A stretch of 64,000 bases of DNA from Halomonas sp. (GCF_011050415.1 NZ_DRFS01000024.1:400212-464211); one strand, 5' to 3'; positions 55,012 through 63,742 are shown, counted from the first letter of the stretch. Notes: generated by a model from the sequence alone, not told the origin. Numbers and translations: made by a program.

Positions 55012-55758
55012 ATGTTGGAACCTATGAGCCATCGCCGCTCGCTACCGCACGAAGCTCGCTGCCAAACCTGCAGTCTGAGTTCACTTTGCCTGCCGCTTGC
55101 CCTTGAGCTGGACGATATGGGCCAGTTCGATGCTATTATTCGACGACGCTCACCGCTGAAAAAAGGTGAGCCACTGTTTCGGCAAGGCGACACCTTCACC
55201 AGCGTTTACGCCGTTCGTTCGGGCAGCTTGAAACAGATGACCGCCGAAGGTAACGGCAGCGAGCAGCTAACCAACTTCTATCTACCCAGTGAACTGGTGG
55301 GGCTAGATGGTATCGATGAAGAGCAGTACCCCGGTAGCGTGATCGCCCTGGAGACAACCACCGTCTGCGAGATCCCGTTTGATCGCTTGGATTTACTCTC
55401 GGAAGAGCTCCCCGAACTGCGCGGACAGCTGTATCGCAGTATGAGCAAGGAGTTACGTGATGATCGCCGCATGATGCGCCTGCTATCGCGCAAAACCGCC
55501 GACCAGCGCCTGGCCACCTTTTTGATCACGCTGTCGGATCGCTTTCGCCACCGGGGCTACTCGCCTTATAGCTTTCGACTCTCCATGCCCAGAGCCGACA
55601 TCGGTAATTACCTTGGCTTAGCTGTGGAAACGGTCAGCCGTATTTTAAGCCGCTTCCAGCAGCAGAGCGTGGTGGCGGTTTCAGGTAGAGAGGTCAATAT
55701 TCTCGATATGCCGCGTTTAATCACCCTCGCCGAAGAAGAAGAGCAAACGGTTAGCTGA
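55012..55758 (+). CDS. anr: Anr/Fnr-type oxygen-responsive regulator
   Basis: The 248-residue Crp/Fnr protein has an N-terminal cysteine cluster for a 4Fe-4S centre ([13 protein letters not shown]; distal cysteine in [10 protein letters not shown]), a cyclic-nucleotide-fold domain, a dimer helix and a helix-turn-helix ([23 protein letters not shown]). It likely controls the ccoNOQP and hemN genes before it. Its last bases overlap the convergent, truncated ttcA by 8 bp. Confidence 0.93.
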   Translation: MLEPMSHRRSLPHEARCQTCSLSSLCLPLALELDDMGQFDAIIRRRSPLKKGEPLFRQGDTFTSVYAVRSGSLKQMTAEGNGSEQLTNFYLPSELVGLDGIDEEQYPGSVIALETTTVCEIPFDRLDLLSEELPELRGQLYRSMSKELRDDRRMMRLLSRKTADQRLATFLITLSDRFRHRGYSPYSFRLSMPRADIGNYLGLAVETVSRILSRFQQQSVVAVSGREVNILDMPRLITLAEEEEQTVS

Positions 55759-56458
55759 TATTAAAGGCGTTAATGCGCCCAGCTAACAGCTCAGCCTGCT
55801 TCGTTTCCAAGCCTGCAAAATCAAACAGGCTGCGATCCGCCAACTGCGAAGGTGCAATATTAGTGACGGCTTTAAACATGCTTTCCAAACGGCCAGGGAA
55901 TTTCTTGTCCCACTCGGCAAGCATCTCCTTCACTACCTGGCGCTGCATATTAGGCTGCGAACCGCATAAATTGCAGGGAATGATCGGGAACTGCATCAGC
56001 CGCGAAAACTCTGCAATATCTGCCTCTTTACAGTACGCCAGCGGCCGAATGACGATGTTTTTACCATCATCGGATAAAAGCTTGGGTGGCATGGCTTTCA
56101 AGCTGCCACCGAAGAACATATTCAAAAACAGCGTTTCAAGAATATCTTCCCGGTGATGACCCAAGGCTATCTTATTGGCACCAATCTCTTCGGCAAAACC
56201 ATATAGCGAGCCGCGCCGCAGCCGTGAGCAGAGCGCACAAGTGGTTTTACCTTCAGGGGTTTTTTCTTTCACCACAGAGTACGTATCTCGTTCAACGATG
56301 TGATACTCCACGCCCTGCTTATTCAGATACGCTGGCAGCACATGCTCTGGAAAACCCGGCTGCTTTTGATCCAAGTTGACGGCTACCAGCGAAAAATTGA
56401 CCGGCGCATTGCGCTGCAAATTGCGCAAAATCTCCAGCATGGTATAGCTGTCCTTACC
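55751..56458 (-). pseudogene. ttcA: Native ttcA truncated inside the PP-loop
   Basis: The frame encodes residues of tRNA 2-thiocytidine synthetase TtcA from the end of the SGGKDS PP-loop (GKDSYT then [13 protein letters not shown]) to the C-terminus (conserved cysteines [10 protein letters not shown] and IPCNLCGSQ). The roughly 80 N-terminal residues including SG of the ATP loop are missing. Immediately upstream of the GGT glycine codon the frame reads a stop (TAA, 56459-56461). About 229 codons remain from the first in-frame ATG, but without the PP-loop activity is not expected. The break is sharp and opens into AT-rich DNA carrying a second ttcA. Confidence 0.85.
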
Positions 56459-56660
56459 TTATATGCTATAAAATCACCATAACAAGCGAGTGAGTGAGTA
56501 AAATCCCTGTAGCACCCCATTATTTTTCTATAATTTAAGAAATATACGCGCAATTTTTTTACAATATTTTTTATTTCTGTAAAAAATAATCATAAAAAGC
56601 ACTAAACAAACAAATAACGGCCAAAGATCTCCAAGCTGTACCACGGGATTCTTTACAAAT

Positions 56661-57527
56661 TTATAGGTTGATTGCCTCAATGAAATTGGTCGAAGACACC
56701 TCCACGGCCTTGCCATGGTCTTGGCTGACTTCTCTAGACCTATCAATTTCGAGTTTATTAAAGTCGAAGAGCACTTGGTCAGCTAACTGACTCGGACTGA
56801 CGTTCTGGATGCCGTTAAAGATGTTCTCTATACAGCCAGCTCTTTGTTTTTCCCAACCTGCCAACATATTTTTAATATTCTGTCTTTGTAGGTTTTCCTG
56901 TGAACCACAAAGGTTACACGGAATAATTGGGAATTCTACAATTGATGCCAGCTTGGCAATATCTTTTTCACGACAATAAGAAAGAGGCCTTATAACAATA
57001 TTTCTACGATCATCACTTAGCAGTTTAGGAGGCATTGCCTTTAACTTACCATTGAAAAACATATTTAAGAACAGAGTTTCTACGATATCATCCATATGAT
57101 GACCAAGAGCTATCTTTGTAGCCCCGATCTGCTCAGCAAACCCGTAGAGAGAACCTCTCCTAAGCCTTGAACAAAGTGAACAAGTAGTTTTACCTTCAGG
57201 AGTTTTTTCTTTAACAATTGAATAAGTATCTTTATCAATAATATAATAGTCAATACCGTTTTTTTCAAAAAACTCCGGGAGAACATGCTCTGGAAAACCG
57301 GGCTGTTTTTGATCGAGATTGACAGCGACTACGTCAAACTTAATTGGAGCAACTCTCTTCAAATATAACAGAGTATCAAGCATTACAAACGAATCTTTAC
57401 CACCGCTTATGGCAGCCATTATTTTGTCGCCATCCTCAATCATTGAATAATCACAAACAGCTCTCCCAGCGTTAGCCCTTATTTTTTTATAAAGCTTGTT
57501 CAAATCCATCTTTTCTTTAGGCTTCAT
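56661..57527 (-). CDS. ttcA: Complete, AT-rich second TtcA (tRNA 2-thiocytidine synthetase)
   Basis: The 288-residue protein has the intact PP-loop [10 protein letters not shown] (about residue 42), [55 protein letters not shown] and [16 protein letters not shown]. It thiolates C32 of certain tRNAs using ATP and an Fe-S cluster. The sequence is much richer in AT than the native ttcA 220 bp away, and the two proteins diverge, so this is not a local duplication. It probably came with an island and restores the function lost by interruption of the native gene. Confidence 0.92.
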   Translation of the reverse strand: MKPKEKMDLNKLYKKIRANAGRAVCDYSMIEDGDKIMAAISGGKDSFVMLDTLLYLKRVAPIKFDVVAVNLDQKQPGFPEHVLPEFFEKNGIDYYIIDKDTYSIVKEKTPEGKTTCSLCSRLRRGSLYGFAEQIGATKIALGHHMDDIVETLFLNMFFNGKLKAMPPKLLSDDRRNIVIRPLSYCREKDIAKLASIVEFPIIPCNLCGSQENLQRQNIKNMLAGWEKQRAGCIENIFNGIQNVSPSQLADQVLFDFNKLEIDRSREVSQDHGKAVEVSSTNFIEAINL

Positions 57528-57962
57528 AAACCACCATTAAAATAAAAGTTATAAATAAATAACAAATCAAAATCTTCATAACCAATATTCTAAATCAGAT
57601 GGCATAAATTTTCGACAGATGAATTGAGATATTCGATGGGAGATAGAGTGTTTCAAATTCCTGAGCTAGCAGAAGCTTCAGATGCATGAGCATATGACCA
57701 ACATTCGACATTTTGTCGATTCGCAATCTCGCTAAGTTGAGATTGGGTGCTTTGTTCGCTAGAGCTGACTCGGAGGTAGCCGATCGTCGCCATTGAGCTG
57801 TATTCTCAATTTTGGATCATAAAATGGGGCTTTCTTTTGAACCTTAGCTATAACCCCAAACGACACTTATTACCCATTGAGTTTTAAAGATAATAGAAGC
57901 GTGTCAAAAGGTACACTTTATGAACCTTGAAGATGGGTGGGGGTAGCCATGGAAAGAAAAAA
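57528..57962. other. 435-bp intergenic stretch between island ttcA and the helicase gene
   Basis: The first third is very AT-rich. No convincing gene is seen. A short hairpin (CGACATTTTGTCG, near 57708) and a helicase-proximal GC-richer segment are the only structures noted. The ttcA promoter should lie near 57530-57600. Confidence 0.5.
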
Positions 57963-59342
57963 CTACATTAGCGATAATAGATACTGCCGGTAGTATTGAG
58001 AAAAGCTCAGCGTCAGTAATGAAGCCTCAGTAACTTGCAGCTCGCGCTTACCGTTCTGCTCTTTTACGGAAAGGGGATTATCTTCACTTTCTTTTGCGCC
58101 CTCGGTATTGCCATCGGCGTGCTCAGCGTGGGATTTAGTTAGACGATCATTAAGCTTTTTTGCCTGCAGCGTGGATTGATCCTCGGGAAGGTCATTGGCG
58201 ATTCTTTGCGAGTATTTACGTAGGGTAGGTTCAGCGATCACGTAAAGCCACGCCTCTCTGTCATCAGTGCCCATCTTTCTTAAGATGCGACCAAGAACCT
58301 GCCTGTAGTGAAGCTCGGTACGAATGCGACTGAGGTAACAGCAAACTGAAAGACGCTGTATATCTGTGCCTTCAGAAATCATGCTAACCGCTACAATCCA
58401 GCAGGTGTTGTCATGCCGAAACCGGTCGATTAGTTGCTGAGCCCGAGGTGTTTTACTGGTGACCACGACATAGCTTTGATGCTTAGCATTCAGTATTGCA
58501 GCAATTTGGTGGGCATGCTCAATATCCGTTGCCACCACTAGCCCCCCAGCTTGAGGGGTCTTATGTCGGGTTTCACTCAGCTGATGAATACCTATATCCA
58601 GCACAGCATTGAGGATGTCATCATGGCGCAACAGGTCTTCGTAGCTAACGGGTGACTCACTGAGTAGTTGAGAGAAGCATGAAAACCCTCGAACAGACTC
58701 AGTGTTTTCTTTTTCCTCGACGAGCCTGATTAAAGGGTTATCGATCAGCGTAATCCGTGGGGCTCTGCAAACGCCCTCGTTCACAGCACTTTGTAGGTCA
58801 TAACGATAGTCACAGATCAGCTGCCCTTCTGGATCAGAGTACCGTGCCAACGCGATAGGAAGGTCATCAGAACGCCAAGGGGTTCCAGACAAGCCTAGGG
58901 TATAAGTAGCTTGATCCTGGATATTCCGAATAATCTGCTGTCCCCATGTGTTACTAAGGAGAGGATCATGACCTGCGCAGTGATGAATTTCGTCGAAGAT
59001 AGCTAATACGCGGAATTTTTTAAAAATATCCCAAAATTCTTCCTGTTGGTATTCCATGGATTGGTAAGTATAAGCGGCTCCTGCGGATGCAATGACGTTT
59101 CCAAAACGCTGATCTAAAACAGCAGAAAACGTGCGCTGCATACCTGCAACCACTTCCCGCGTAGGGGCAAAGCAGATAACGAAGTCGATAAGCTGTTCTT
59201 CAAGCAACCACTTGGCCAATTCGGCGGCAAGACGCGTTTTCCCGCTACCCGGGGTTGCCTGAACGAAATAATCACGGTGGCACTGATAGTGTGCTTTGGC
59301 CTTGTCTAAACAGTCCGCTTGCCACTTCCGCAATACAATCAT
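57963..59342 (-). CDS. Superfamily II DEAD/DEAH-type helicase
   Basis: The 459-residue helicase has motif I ATPGSGKTRLAAELA (about residues 29-43), motif II IFDEIHHC, motif III LGLSGTPWR, motif V AVSMISEGTDI and motif VI YRQVLGRILRK. It resembles the compact helicase halves of type III restriction and related defence proteins but has no visible nuclease domain. The C-terminal 80 residues are hydrophilic and unrecognised. Its ATG overlaps the stop of the preceding gene by 4 nt, so the two products are probably made together. Confidence 0.88.
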   Translation of the reverse strand: MIVLRKWQADCLDKAKAHYQCHRDYFVQATPGSGKTRLAAELAKWLLEEQLIDFVICFAPTREVVAGMQRTFSAVLDQRFGNVIASAGAAYTYQSMEYQQEEFWDIFKKFRVLAIFDEIHHCAGHDPLLSNTWGQQIIRNIQDQATYTLGLSGTPWRSDDLPIALARYSDPEGQLICDYRYDLQSAVNEGVCRAPRITLIDNPLIRLVEEKENTESVRGFSCFSQLLSESPVSYEDLLRHDDILNAVLDIGIHQLSETRHKTPQAGGLVVATDIEHAHQIAAILNAKHQSYVVVTSKTPRAQQLIDRFRHDNTCWIVAVSMISEGTDIQRLSVCCYLSRIRTELHYRQVLGRILRKMGTDDREAWLYVIAEPTLRKYSQRIANDLPEDQSTLQAKKLNDRLTKSHAEHADGNTEGAKESEDNPLSVKEQNGKRELQVTEASLLTLSFSQYYRQYLLSLM

Positions 59343-59962
59343 GAGCCACTGAGGCGGCTTATGGCCTTTTCTAAAGCACTGACATGGCCTAAAAGACGTG
59401 AGCTACGCTCGTGAGCACTGCGGTAGTCAATTGAAAGGCTATTATTAAGCTCCGGATGGTCCCTCATAAGCTGCTGGAAGGCCTCCACTTCCCCTAAAGA
59501 TTCCAAAAACCGGCTTTGCGCCTCATTTAACTTTTTTTCCAATACAGTGTAGCTATCGGCAGGCGCCTTTGCTGCTTGCCTATTCTCTTCGCTATTTGAC
59601 TGGCTCGCATCATGGGTGACTGACTCATTCGATGTTTGAGGATGAGTACGTTGTAGCCATGAGACAAAGTCATCTTCATCAGTATCAAGATCAGCTTCTA
59701 TCAACATAGAGCTTACATGGTACTTCTGGCCGCGGCTCTTTATCTCACTCTCCTTCTCTACAAACTGGGCCTTAATTAACTTTCTGACGCGCTCATAAAT
59801 AAAGCGACGCAGTGGCGCTTTATGCACTGGATTTATGTCGTATTGCTCAATGTACTGATCCCGGAGGCTTTGAACGCAGAATGTAACATTTTCTGGTTTC
59901 AGTAAGAGTTCAATGATTCGCCTATCTATGCTCGGGAGGTTACGGGACATGGGTATGGGCAT
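59339..59962 (-). CDS. Uncharacterised winged-helix/coiled-coil protein partnered with the helicase
   Basis: The protein of about 207 residues is not recognised by family. Residues 5-80 (SIDRRIIELLLKPENVTFCV, then HKAPLRRFIYERVRKLIKAQ) look like a winged-helix domain. A low-complexity Ser/Asn/Gln linker follows, then a heptad-rich C-terminal helix (LEKKLNEAQSRFLESLGEVE). The start is uncertain: ATG 59962 or 59950, both downstream of a good -10 box at 59982-59987. The frame open to 60082 would overlap the divergent XRE gene. It probably acts with the helicase, perhaps in DNA recognition. Confidence 0.65.
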   Translation of the reverse strand: MPIPMSRNLPSIDRRIIELLLKPENVTFCVQSLRDQYIEQYDINPVHKAPLRRFIYERVRKLIKAQFVEKESEIKSRGQKYHVSSMLIEADLDTDEDDFVSWLQRTHPQTSNESVTHDASQSNSEENRQAAKAPADSYTVLEKKLNEAQSRFLESLGEVEAFQQLMRDHPELNNSLSIDYRSAHERSSRLLGHVSALEKAISRLSGS

Positions 59963-59981
59963 CAAAGGAGTGAAAATACGG

Positions 59982-60010
59982 ATTATAAGCCGTGGCTCGA
60001 TAGGCCGCAA
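59982..60010 (-). promoter_or_regulatory. Promoter of the winged-helix/helicase operon
   Basis: On the minus strand, TTGCGG (60005-60010), a 17-bp spacer and TATAAT (59982-59987) lie about 20 nt before the possible ATG at 59962. The directly repeated GCTCGATAG boxes (59995-60003 and 60012-60020) bracket the -35 element. Confidence 0.65.
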
Positions 60011-60045
60011 CGCTCGATAGTCCTGCCTCATGACCAATGAGGCAG
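59995..60045. promoter_or_regulatory. Operator array of the XRE regulator: direct repeats plus inverted repeat
   Basis: GCTCGATAG occurs twice (59995-60003 and 60012-60020), next to a perfect inverted repeat CTGCCTCAT-GACCA-ATGAGGCAG (60023-60045). The right half of the inverted repeat covers the Shine-Dalgarno of the XRE gene. The array resembles the operators of restriction-modification controller proteins. Confidence 0.55.
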
Positions 60046-60047
60046 AT

Positions 60048-60311
60048 ATGGAAGAGCTGGCAGTCGCTATCGGAAAAAACATTAGGGAAAAGCGCCGAGC
60101 GAATGGCCTCTCTCAGGATCGCTTTGCATTAGTAGCAGGCATTGATCGTAGCTATATGGGAAGGATAGAGCGTGGAGAAGTGAGCATCACCATTGAGATG
60201 CTGTATAGGATCGCAGCGACATTACAGTGCGAGCCGATAACCTTGCTCCCTAAGGTGTCTTCTATACGTTTACCTAACCCTCGTAAGGCTAATAAGGGAC
60301 GATTTAATTAA
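60048..60311 (+). CDS. XRE family controller-type regulator
   Basis: The 87-residue protein is almost entirely one XRE helix-turn-helix (GKNIREKRRANGLSQDRFAL, then GIDRSYMGRIERGEVSITIE), the size and shape of C proteins of restriction-modification systems. The start at 60048 is preferred: GAGG lies 5 nt upstream, and an in-frame ATG at 60030 falls inside the inverted repeat. It is divergent from the winged-helix/helicase operon and likely represses it and itself. Confidence 0.88.
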   Translation: MEELAVAIGKNIREKRRANGLSQDRFALVAGIDRSYMGRIERGEVSITIEMLYRIAATLQCEPITLLPKVSSIRLPNPRKANKGRFN

Positions 60312-60517
60312 GGACGATAGCCGTTTCTACGATGAGAGAGGTGACTCGATAGTTGTTTGAGGTGGCATTTTTGCGGTAGGTCTGCAACGTGCATAACAAT
60401 ACTCAAGCAGGCACAAAGCTATCTACTTCCATCCGAGCAACGCAATTTAGTGTATTGATTGCTCTTATTCAGCGCCGACCCGAACGGCCTCTACGAAATG
60501 GCTCTTTGTTGTAATGT

Positions 60518-60745
60518 TCAGAACTCATCTTCATTAATTAATCGGAACACCATTCTCTTGGCATGGCTAAGATCACTCTTAGCCAGCACGTACCAATCGT
60601 ACACTTCGCTTCCTGGCAACATTTCCTGACCCACTGCACAGCGATCCCGCTCGTAACGAAACCTTGTACCCGCTGGCGATTGCCATTCGACAACGTTTTC
60701 ACCATTAAAAACCGGGTTCAAATCACTTATTTTTCGTATAGCCAT
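60518..60745 (-). CDS. Hypothetical 75-residue protein
   Basis: The small protein has balanced charge and no membrane segment (it contains PVFNGENVVEWQSPAGTRF and MVFRLINEDEF). AGGTGG lies 11 nt before the ATG. Not recognised. Its amino-acid composition looks like a real protein, but it could be a chance frame. It stands alone in the island. Confidence 0.45.
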   Translation of the reverse strand: MAIRKISDLNPVFNGENVVEWQSPAGTRFRYERDRCAVGQEMLPGSEVYDWYVLAKSDLSHAKRMVFRLINEDEF

Positions 60746-61104
60746 CGTAGCCAGCCACCTGAAGTATATTTATCTTTCTTAATTTATTGATTTGGTTCAC
60801 TTTAACGCTAATCGCCGACAGGTTGCACGTGGTACTTGAAGGCCAAAAGGAGCCGATAGAATCACGACCTAGCGCCAGACGGGCAATAGGTGGCTTGAGC
60901 AGTACCTGGCCAAAACCACACGGCTGGTTGAATATGATAAATTTATAGATAACCGCGACGAGCGTAGATTATCCAACTACGGTCGGCCTGGATGCCGTTA
61001 TTTAAACGAGGCTGTCTCAAAGATAATCACCCTCGTTTCGGAAATTTTTATCTTAACGAAACAAGTCATAATGCGAACCCTAAACACCGAAGGAGAGTCT
61101 AGAC
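60746..61104. other. 359-bp region without an intact gene; possible degenerate coding frame
   Basis: From about 60878 a plus-strand frame without a start codon stays open for roughly 80 codons (WLEQYLAKTTRLVEYDKF, then NYGRPGCRYLNEAV) to about 61125. It looks protein-like but is not recognised, and a TAG precedes it, so it may be a gene remnant. GAGGCTGTCTCAAAG at about 61008 resembles some insertion-sequence ends, but no second end or transposase was found. Confidence 0.35.
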
Positions 61105-61428
61105 ATGCCATCTTTATCGCCTGATGCTTTGGCTATACTTCTCCCTCTCGGCATTCTTTTCTCCGCTCTACTCATGTTCGGAGCCGGCCTTGTATGGGCC
61201 CGCTACCGCGATTACCAGAACGAAAGGCAAGATCGAGAAAAGTTAATTCAAACTATTTTGGACCAGATCGAACCTTGGGCAGGCTCTCGATCCTCCGCCT
61301 GGGCATGGTATCAAACATATCCCATTTCGGCCCTCGGTGGACAGACAGCCCAGCAACTAGCCGCTCAAGGAAAAGCTTACGAGGTAATCGCGTACATAGC
61401 CCATATTCGCCAGGGCGGATATGCTTAA
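61105..61428 (+). CDS. Membrane-anchored protein with Xre/MbcA/ParS-like C-terminal domain
   Basis: The 107-residue protein has a strong membrane helix (residues about 8-32, AILLPLGILFSALLMFGAGL), a charged linker with RDYQNERQDREKLIQTILDQ, and a C-terminus of about 45 residues. That C-terminus (WYQTYPISALGGQTAQQLAA, then IAHIRQGGYA) follows the pattern of the antitoxin Xre/MbcA/ParS toxin-binding domain (W..tP...LGG.tp..ll). AAGGAGAG lies 7 nt upstream. That domain is normally cytosolic beside a RES toxin, and no RES gene is here. Confidence 0.7.
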   Translation: MPSLSPDALAILLPLGILFSALLMFGAGLVWARYRDYQNERQDREKLIQTILDQIEPWAGSRSSAWAWYQTYPISALGGQTAQQLAAQGKAYEVIAYIAHIRQGGYA

Positions 61429-61672
61429 CCCGGCCTATCGCTTGTTTTACGTTTTATGTAGCTTTCAGTACGCGTAACCACTGAGTAATACCGGATAGTC
61501 CCGTTTGTATAGCGATGGTAGGAATCAGACCGTCGCTAACCGGCCAATAGAAGACTTTCAGATATTTCGCATATATGCCTAAATATTATATTAAATCAGA
61601 TAACCCAACGACCACTATCTCATCTAATTCTGTAGACGGTTTCCCCATCAATGTAGCGACGCTGATGGCAAA

Positions 61673-61704
61673 GGCCCCTAACGCTCAGGAGAGCGCTAGG
61701 GGCC
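61673..61704 (-). terminator. Hairpin terminator after the anchor-protein/HupE operon
   Basis: A stem (GGCCCCTAACGCTC / GAGCGCTAGGGGCC, one mismatch, loop AGGA) starts 7 nt past the stop of the minus-strand operon, with only a short T run after it. Confidence 0.65.
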
Positions 61705-61710
61705 ACTGCT

Positions 61711-62481
61711 TTAGAGAACCTTATTCAGCTCCCCATAGTCCCCTCCAACACGCAACATCACGGTCACGTCGTTATCATTGCGATTACGAAAGAACCAACC
61801 GTGGTTACCGGTGAACGCGGCTTCCAGTTCACCCTCATCTTCGGGCACGCCGCGTCCTTTCTCATAGCTAATCGAGTTGCCATTTCCGTCACCGTGTGTG
61901 TCGAAATTAAGTGGCCCCCCATCGGAAGCCCAAGCGAATGTCGCGACAGCGCCTTCTTCCATCGTCAGCTTGTACTCGGTGCCCTCGCCCGGTGTGAGGG
62001 TGAAGCTCACTTCATCGCCCCATGTGGCAGCTTCTTCAGTTGCCTGGGAGGCTGCCTCCTCAGCGGCCAAAGCGTCAGCAAGCGCTAAGCTAGCCTCGGG
62101 CTGCACCATCTCTTGGTCAGATACCGAGGAGGCTACTTGCTCCGGCTCTACATCTGATGCTTGTTGAGCAGCAGTGTTTGCAGCCGTGGGCTGGTTATCA
62201 CCTGCTGACTCTTGAGGAGCAGTGGGTTGTGATGCCTGCATGGCGGCGGCTTCGTCGTTGGCCTGGTCAAGCTCGGCCTCTTCGGCCAGTTGGTTCTTGA
62301 TTTCACCCATTTCGGTCAGCCCCAACAAGCGGCCCGCGCCGGTAGGGTCGATGGCATACTCTGCGGGCAACACCACGGTGACCAATAGGGCAATGGCTAT
62401 TACCACAGCCAGTACTGTAGATCGAAGTAATTTACCCGTCGAAGGTAGCTCGGCACGGGTGGGAAGATCGGTATTGTACAT
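61711..62481 (-). CDS. Transmembrane anchor protein associated with HupE/UreJ
   Basis: The 256-residue protein has a short cytoplasmic N-terminus and one membrane helix (residues about 20-42, STVLAVVIAIALLVTVVLPA). A long Ala/Glu/Gln/Ser-rich low-complexity linker of about 100 residues follows. The folded C-terminal beta-rich domain contains WGDEVSFTLTPGEGTEYKL and HGWFFRNRNDNDVTVMLRV. Its function is unknown. It lies 16 nt after a HupE/UreJ gene and in the same transcript, so a periplasmic partner in metal handling is likely. Confidence 0.7.
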   Translation of the reverse strand: MYNTDLPTRAELPSTGKLLRSTVLAVVIAIALLVTVVLPAEYAIDPTGAGRLLGLTEMGEIKNQLAEEAELDQANDEAAAMQASQPTAPQESAGDNQPTAANTAAQQASDVEPEQVASSVSDQEMVQPEASLALADALAAEEAASQATEEAATWGDEVSFTLTPGEGTEYKLTMEEGAVATFAWASDGGPLNFDTHGDGNGNSISYEKGRGVPEDEGELEAAFTGNHGWFFRNRNDNDVTVMLRVGGDYGELNKVL

Positions 62482-62497
62482 TTAGGTCTCTCCTGAA

Positions 62498-63232
62498 TTA
62501 GGCGATGAAGTAGCCGGTGAGCTGATAACCGACCAGCATAAAGCCAGCACACATCATGGCGACGTTGGCGGTATAGGCGTGGCGTAAGAAGCCGGTAGTG
62601 CGTCGCCAAAACCCCATGCCAATGAGGATCACACCCAAGGCCAATAGCTGGCCTATTTCCACCCCGACGTTGAACGCCAGCAGATTGGGAACCAGCCCAT
62701 CTGAAGAGATATCGTATTCAATGATCTTGCTCGACAATCCAAAGCCATGAAACAGGCCGAAGACCAGCGTTGCCACTTTGGTATTGGGCTGAAAGCCGAA
62801 CCAGCGCTGATACGCACCAATGTTATCGAGTGCTTTGTAGACAACAGAGAGCCCGATGATGGCGTCGATCAGGTAGCTATTGATGCCGATATTGAAGTAC
62901 ACCCCTAGCAGCATGGTCGTCGAGTGACCAATCGCAAAGAGGCTGACGTAGATAGCGATGTGCTGCATTCGATAGAGGAAAAAGATGACCCCTAGCAAAA
63001 ACAGGATGTGGTCATACCCCGTCACCATGTGCTTGGCACCGAGATAGACGAACGAGATCAGGTGAACGCCATAGATCTCCTGGATGTAGCCTTTGTCGCC
63101 TTCAGCAACAGCGTGGGCAAGGGCTTCACCGCTGGCTCCCAGGAGCAACACCAGCAATGTGAGAAGGGTCAGTGCGTGACGCCGGTTCATAGCAGACAAG
63201 CTGAACGCACCCCCTATTTGGGATGGAAACAT
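62498..63232 (-). CDS. HupE/UreJ family metal permease
   Basis: The 244-residue membrane protein has a signal-like segment (residues about 20-40) and then about six helices. HupE/UreJ signatures are MVTGYDHILFLLGVIFF, AIGHSTTMLLGVYF, FGLFHGFGLSSKI and FNVGVEIGQLLALGV, with histidines in helices as expected for nickel or cobalt transport. GGAGG lies 4 nt before the ATG at 63232. It is the middle gene of the His-rich/HupE/anchor operon. Confidence 0.88.
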   Translation of the reverse strand: MFPSQIGGAFSLSAMNRRHALTLLTLLVLLLGASGEALAHAVAEGDKGYIQEIYGVHLISFVYLGAKHMVTGYDHILFLLGVIFFLYRMQHIAIYVSLFAIGHSTTMLLGVYFNIGINSYLIDAIIGLSVVYKALDNIGAYQRWFGFQPNTKVATLVFGLFHGFGLSSKIIEYDISSDGLVPNLLAFNVGVEIGQLLALGVILIGMGFWRRTTGFLRHAYTANVAMMCAGFMLVGYQLTGYFIA

Positions 63233-63284
63233 AAAACCTCCACGGGTCTGTCATTAGGAATGGCCGTCAGGCAGACGGCCTCAG

Positions 63285-63653
63285 TCATCCAGCAATGACA
63301 GGCCGTGGAGGACGCTCAAAACGGTAGACGAGACGCAGCGGTAGACCGCTTCGTTCATCTGGCCGCAGGGCGTTGCAGAAGTTTGGCTCAATGGCAATGC
63401 ATGATCTGAGCCGATCCGCTTTTTCGTGAAAGTGGCTGCCACTCTCATTATGGAGGTGGCGGCCGTCCTCATGCTCGTGACCATGGGTATGCCCATGGCC
63501 CTTCTGTACATTCTCATGGAGAGATGGCTCAACTCCCACCATGCTCGCCGCCCCATGCGCACGCGCCTCGCCCACACTGGTGATTACCAGACTAGGCAGG
63601 AACAGTAACAGCAGGGTCAAATAGCCAAGGCGGTGGCGCAGCCGATTGAGCAT
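63285..63653 (-). CDS. Secreted histidine-rich metal-binding protein
   Basis: The 122-residue protein has a signal peptide (LNRLRHRLGYLTLLLLFLPS, cleavage near ARA at about residue 32). A histidine-rich segment (GHGHTHGHEHEDGRHLHNES) follows, then a two-Cys tail (LRSCIAIEPNFCNAL). It probably binds Ni, Co, Zn or Cu in the periplasm. The ATG at 63653 is used; an in-frame TTG at 63662 is the alternative. It is the first gene of the operon and divergent from the CsoR/RcnR-type repressor. Confidence 0.7.
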   Translation of the reverse strand: MLNRLRHRLGYLTLLLLFLPSLVITSVGEARAHGAASMVGVEPSLHENVQKGHGHTHGHEHEDGRHLHNESGSHFHEKADRLRSCIAIEPNFCNALRPDERSGLPLRLVYRFERPPRPVIAG

Positions 63654-63742
63654 GTAAAGCAACCAAGATGAACGTAAAAAAAGAAATCGATAGCCGTCTG
63701 CTTTGAACTATAGCGTTGGCAGAAAACCAGCAATAGATTAAC

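Noticed and set aside
56528..56746. 72-codon minus-strand frame ending in a hydrophobic stretch (LWPLFVCLVLFMIIFY)
   Set aside because: It starts inside the 3' end of the island ttcA in a different frame. The hydrophobic run comes from AT-rich DNA, and no ribosome-binding site is evident.
61008..61022. GAGGCTGTCTCAAAG resembling an insertion-sequence terminal repeat
   Set aside because: No second inverted end, target duplication or transposase fragment was found nearby. The resemblance is short.
61575..61814. 79-codon plus-strand frame
   Set aside because: It runs through the terminator hairpin and into the antisense of the anchor-protein gene. No Shine-Dalgarno sequence and no recognisable domain.
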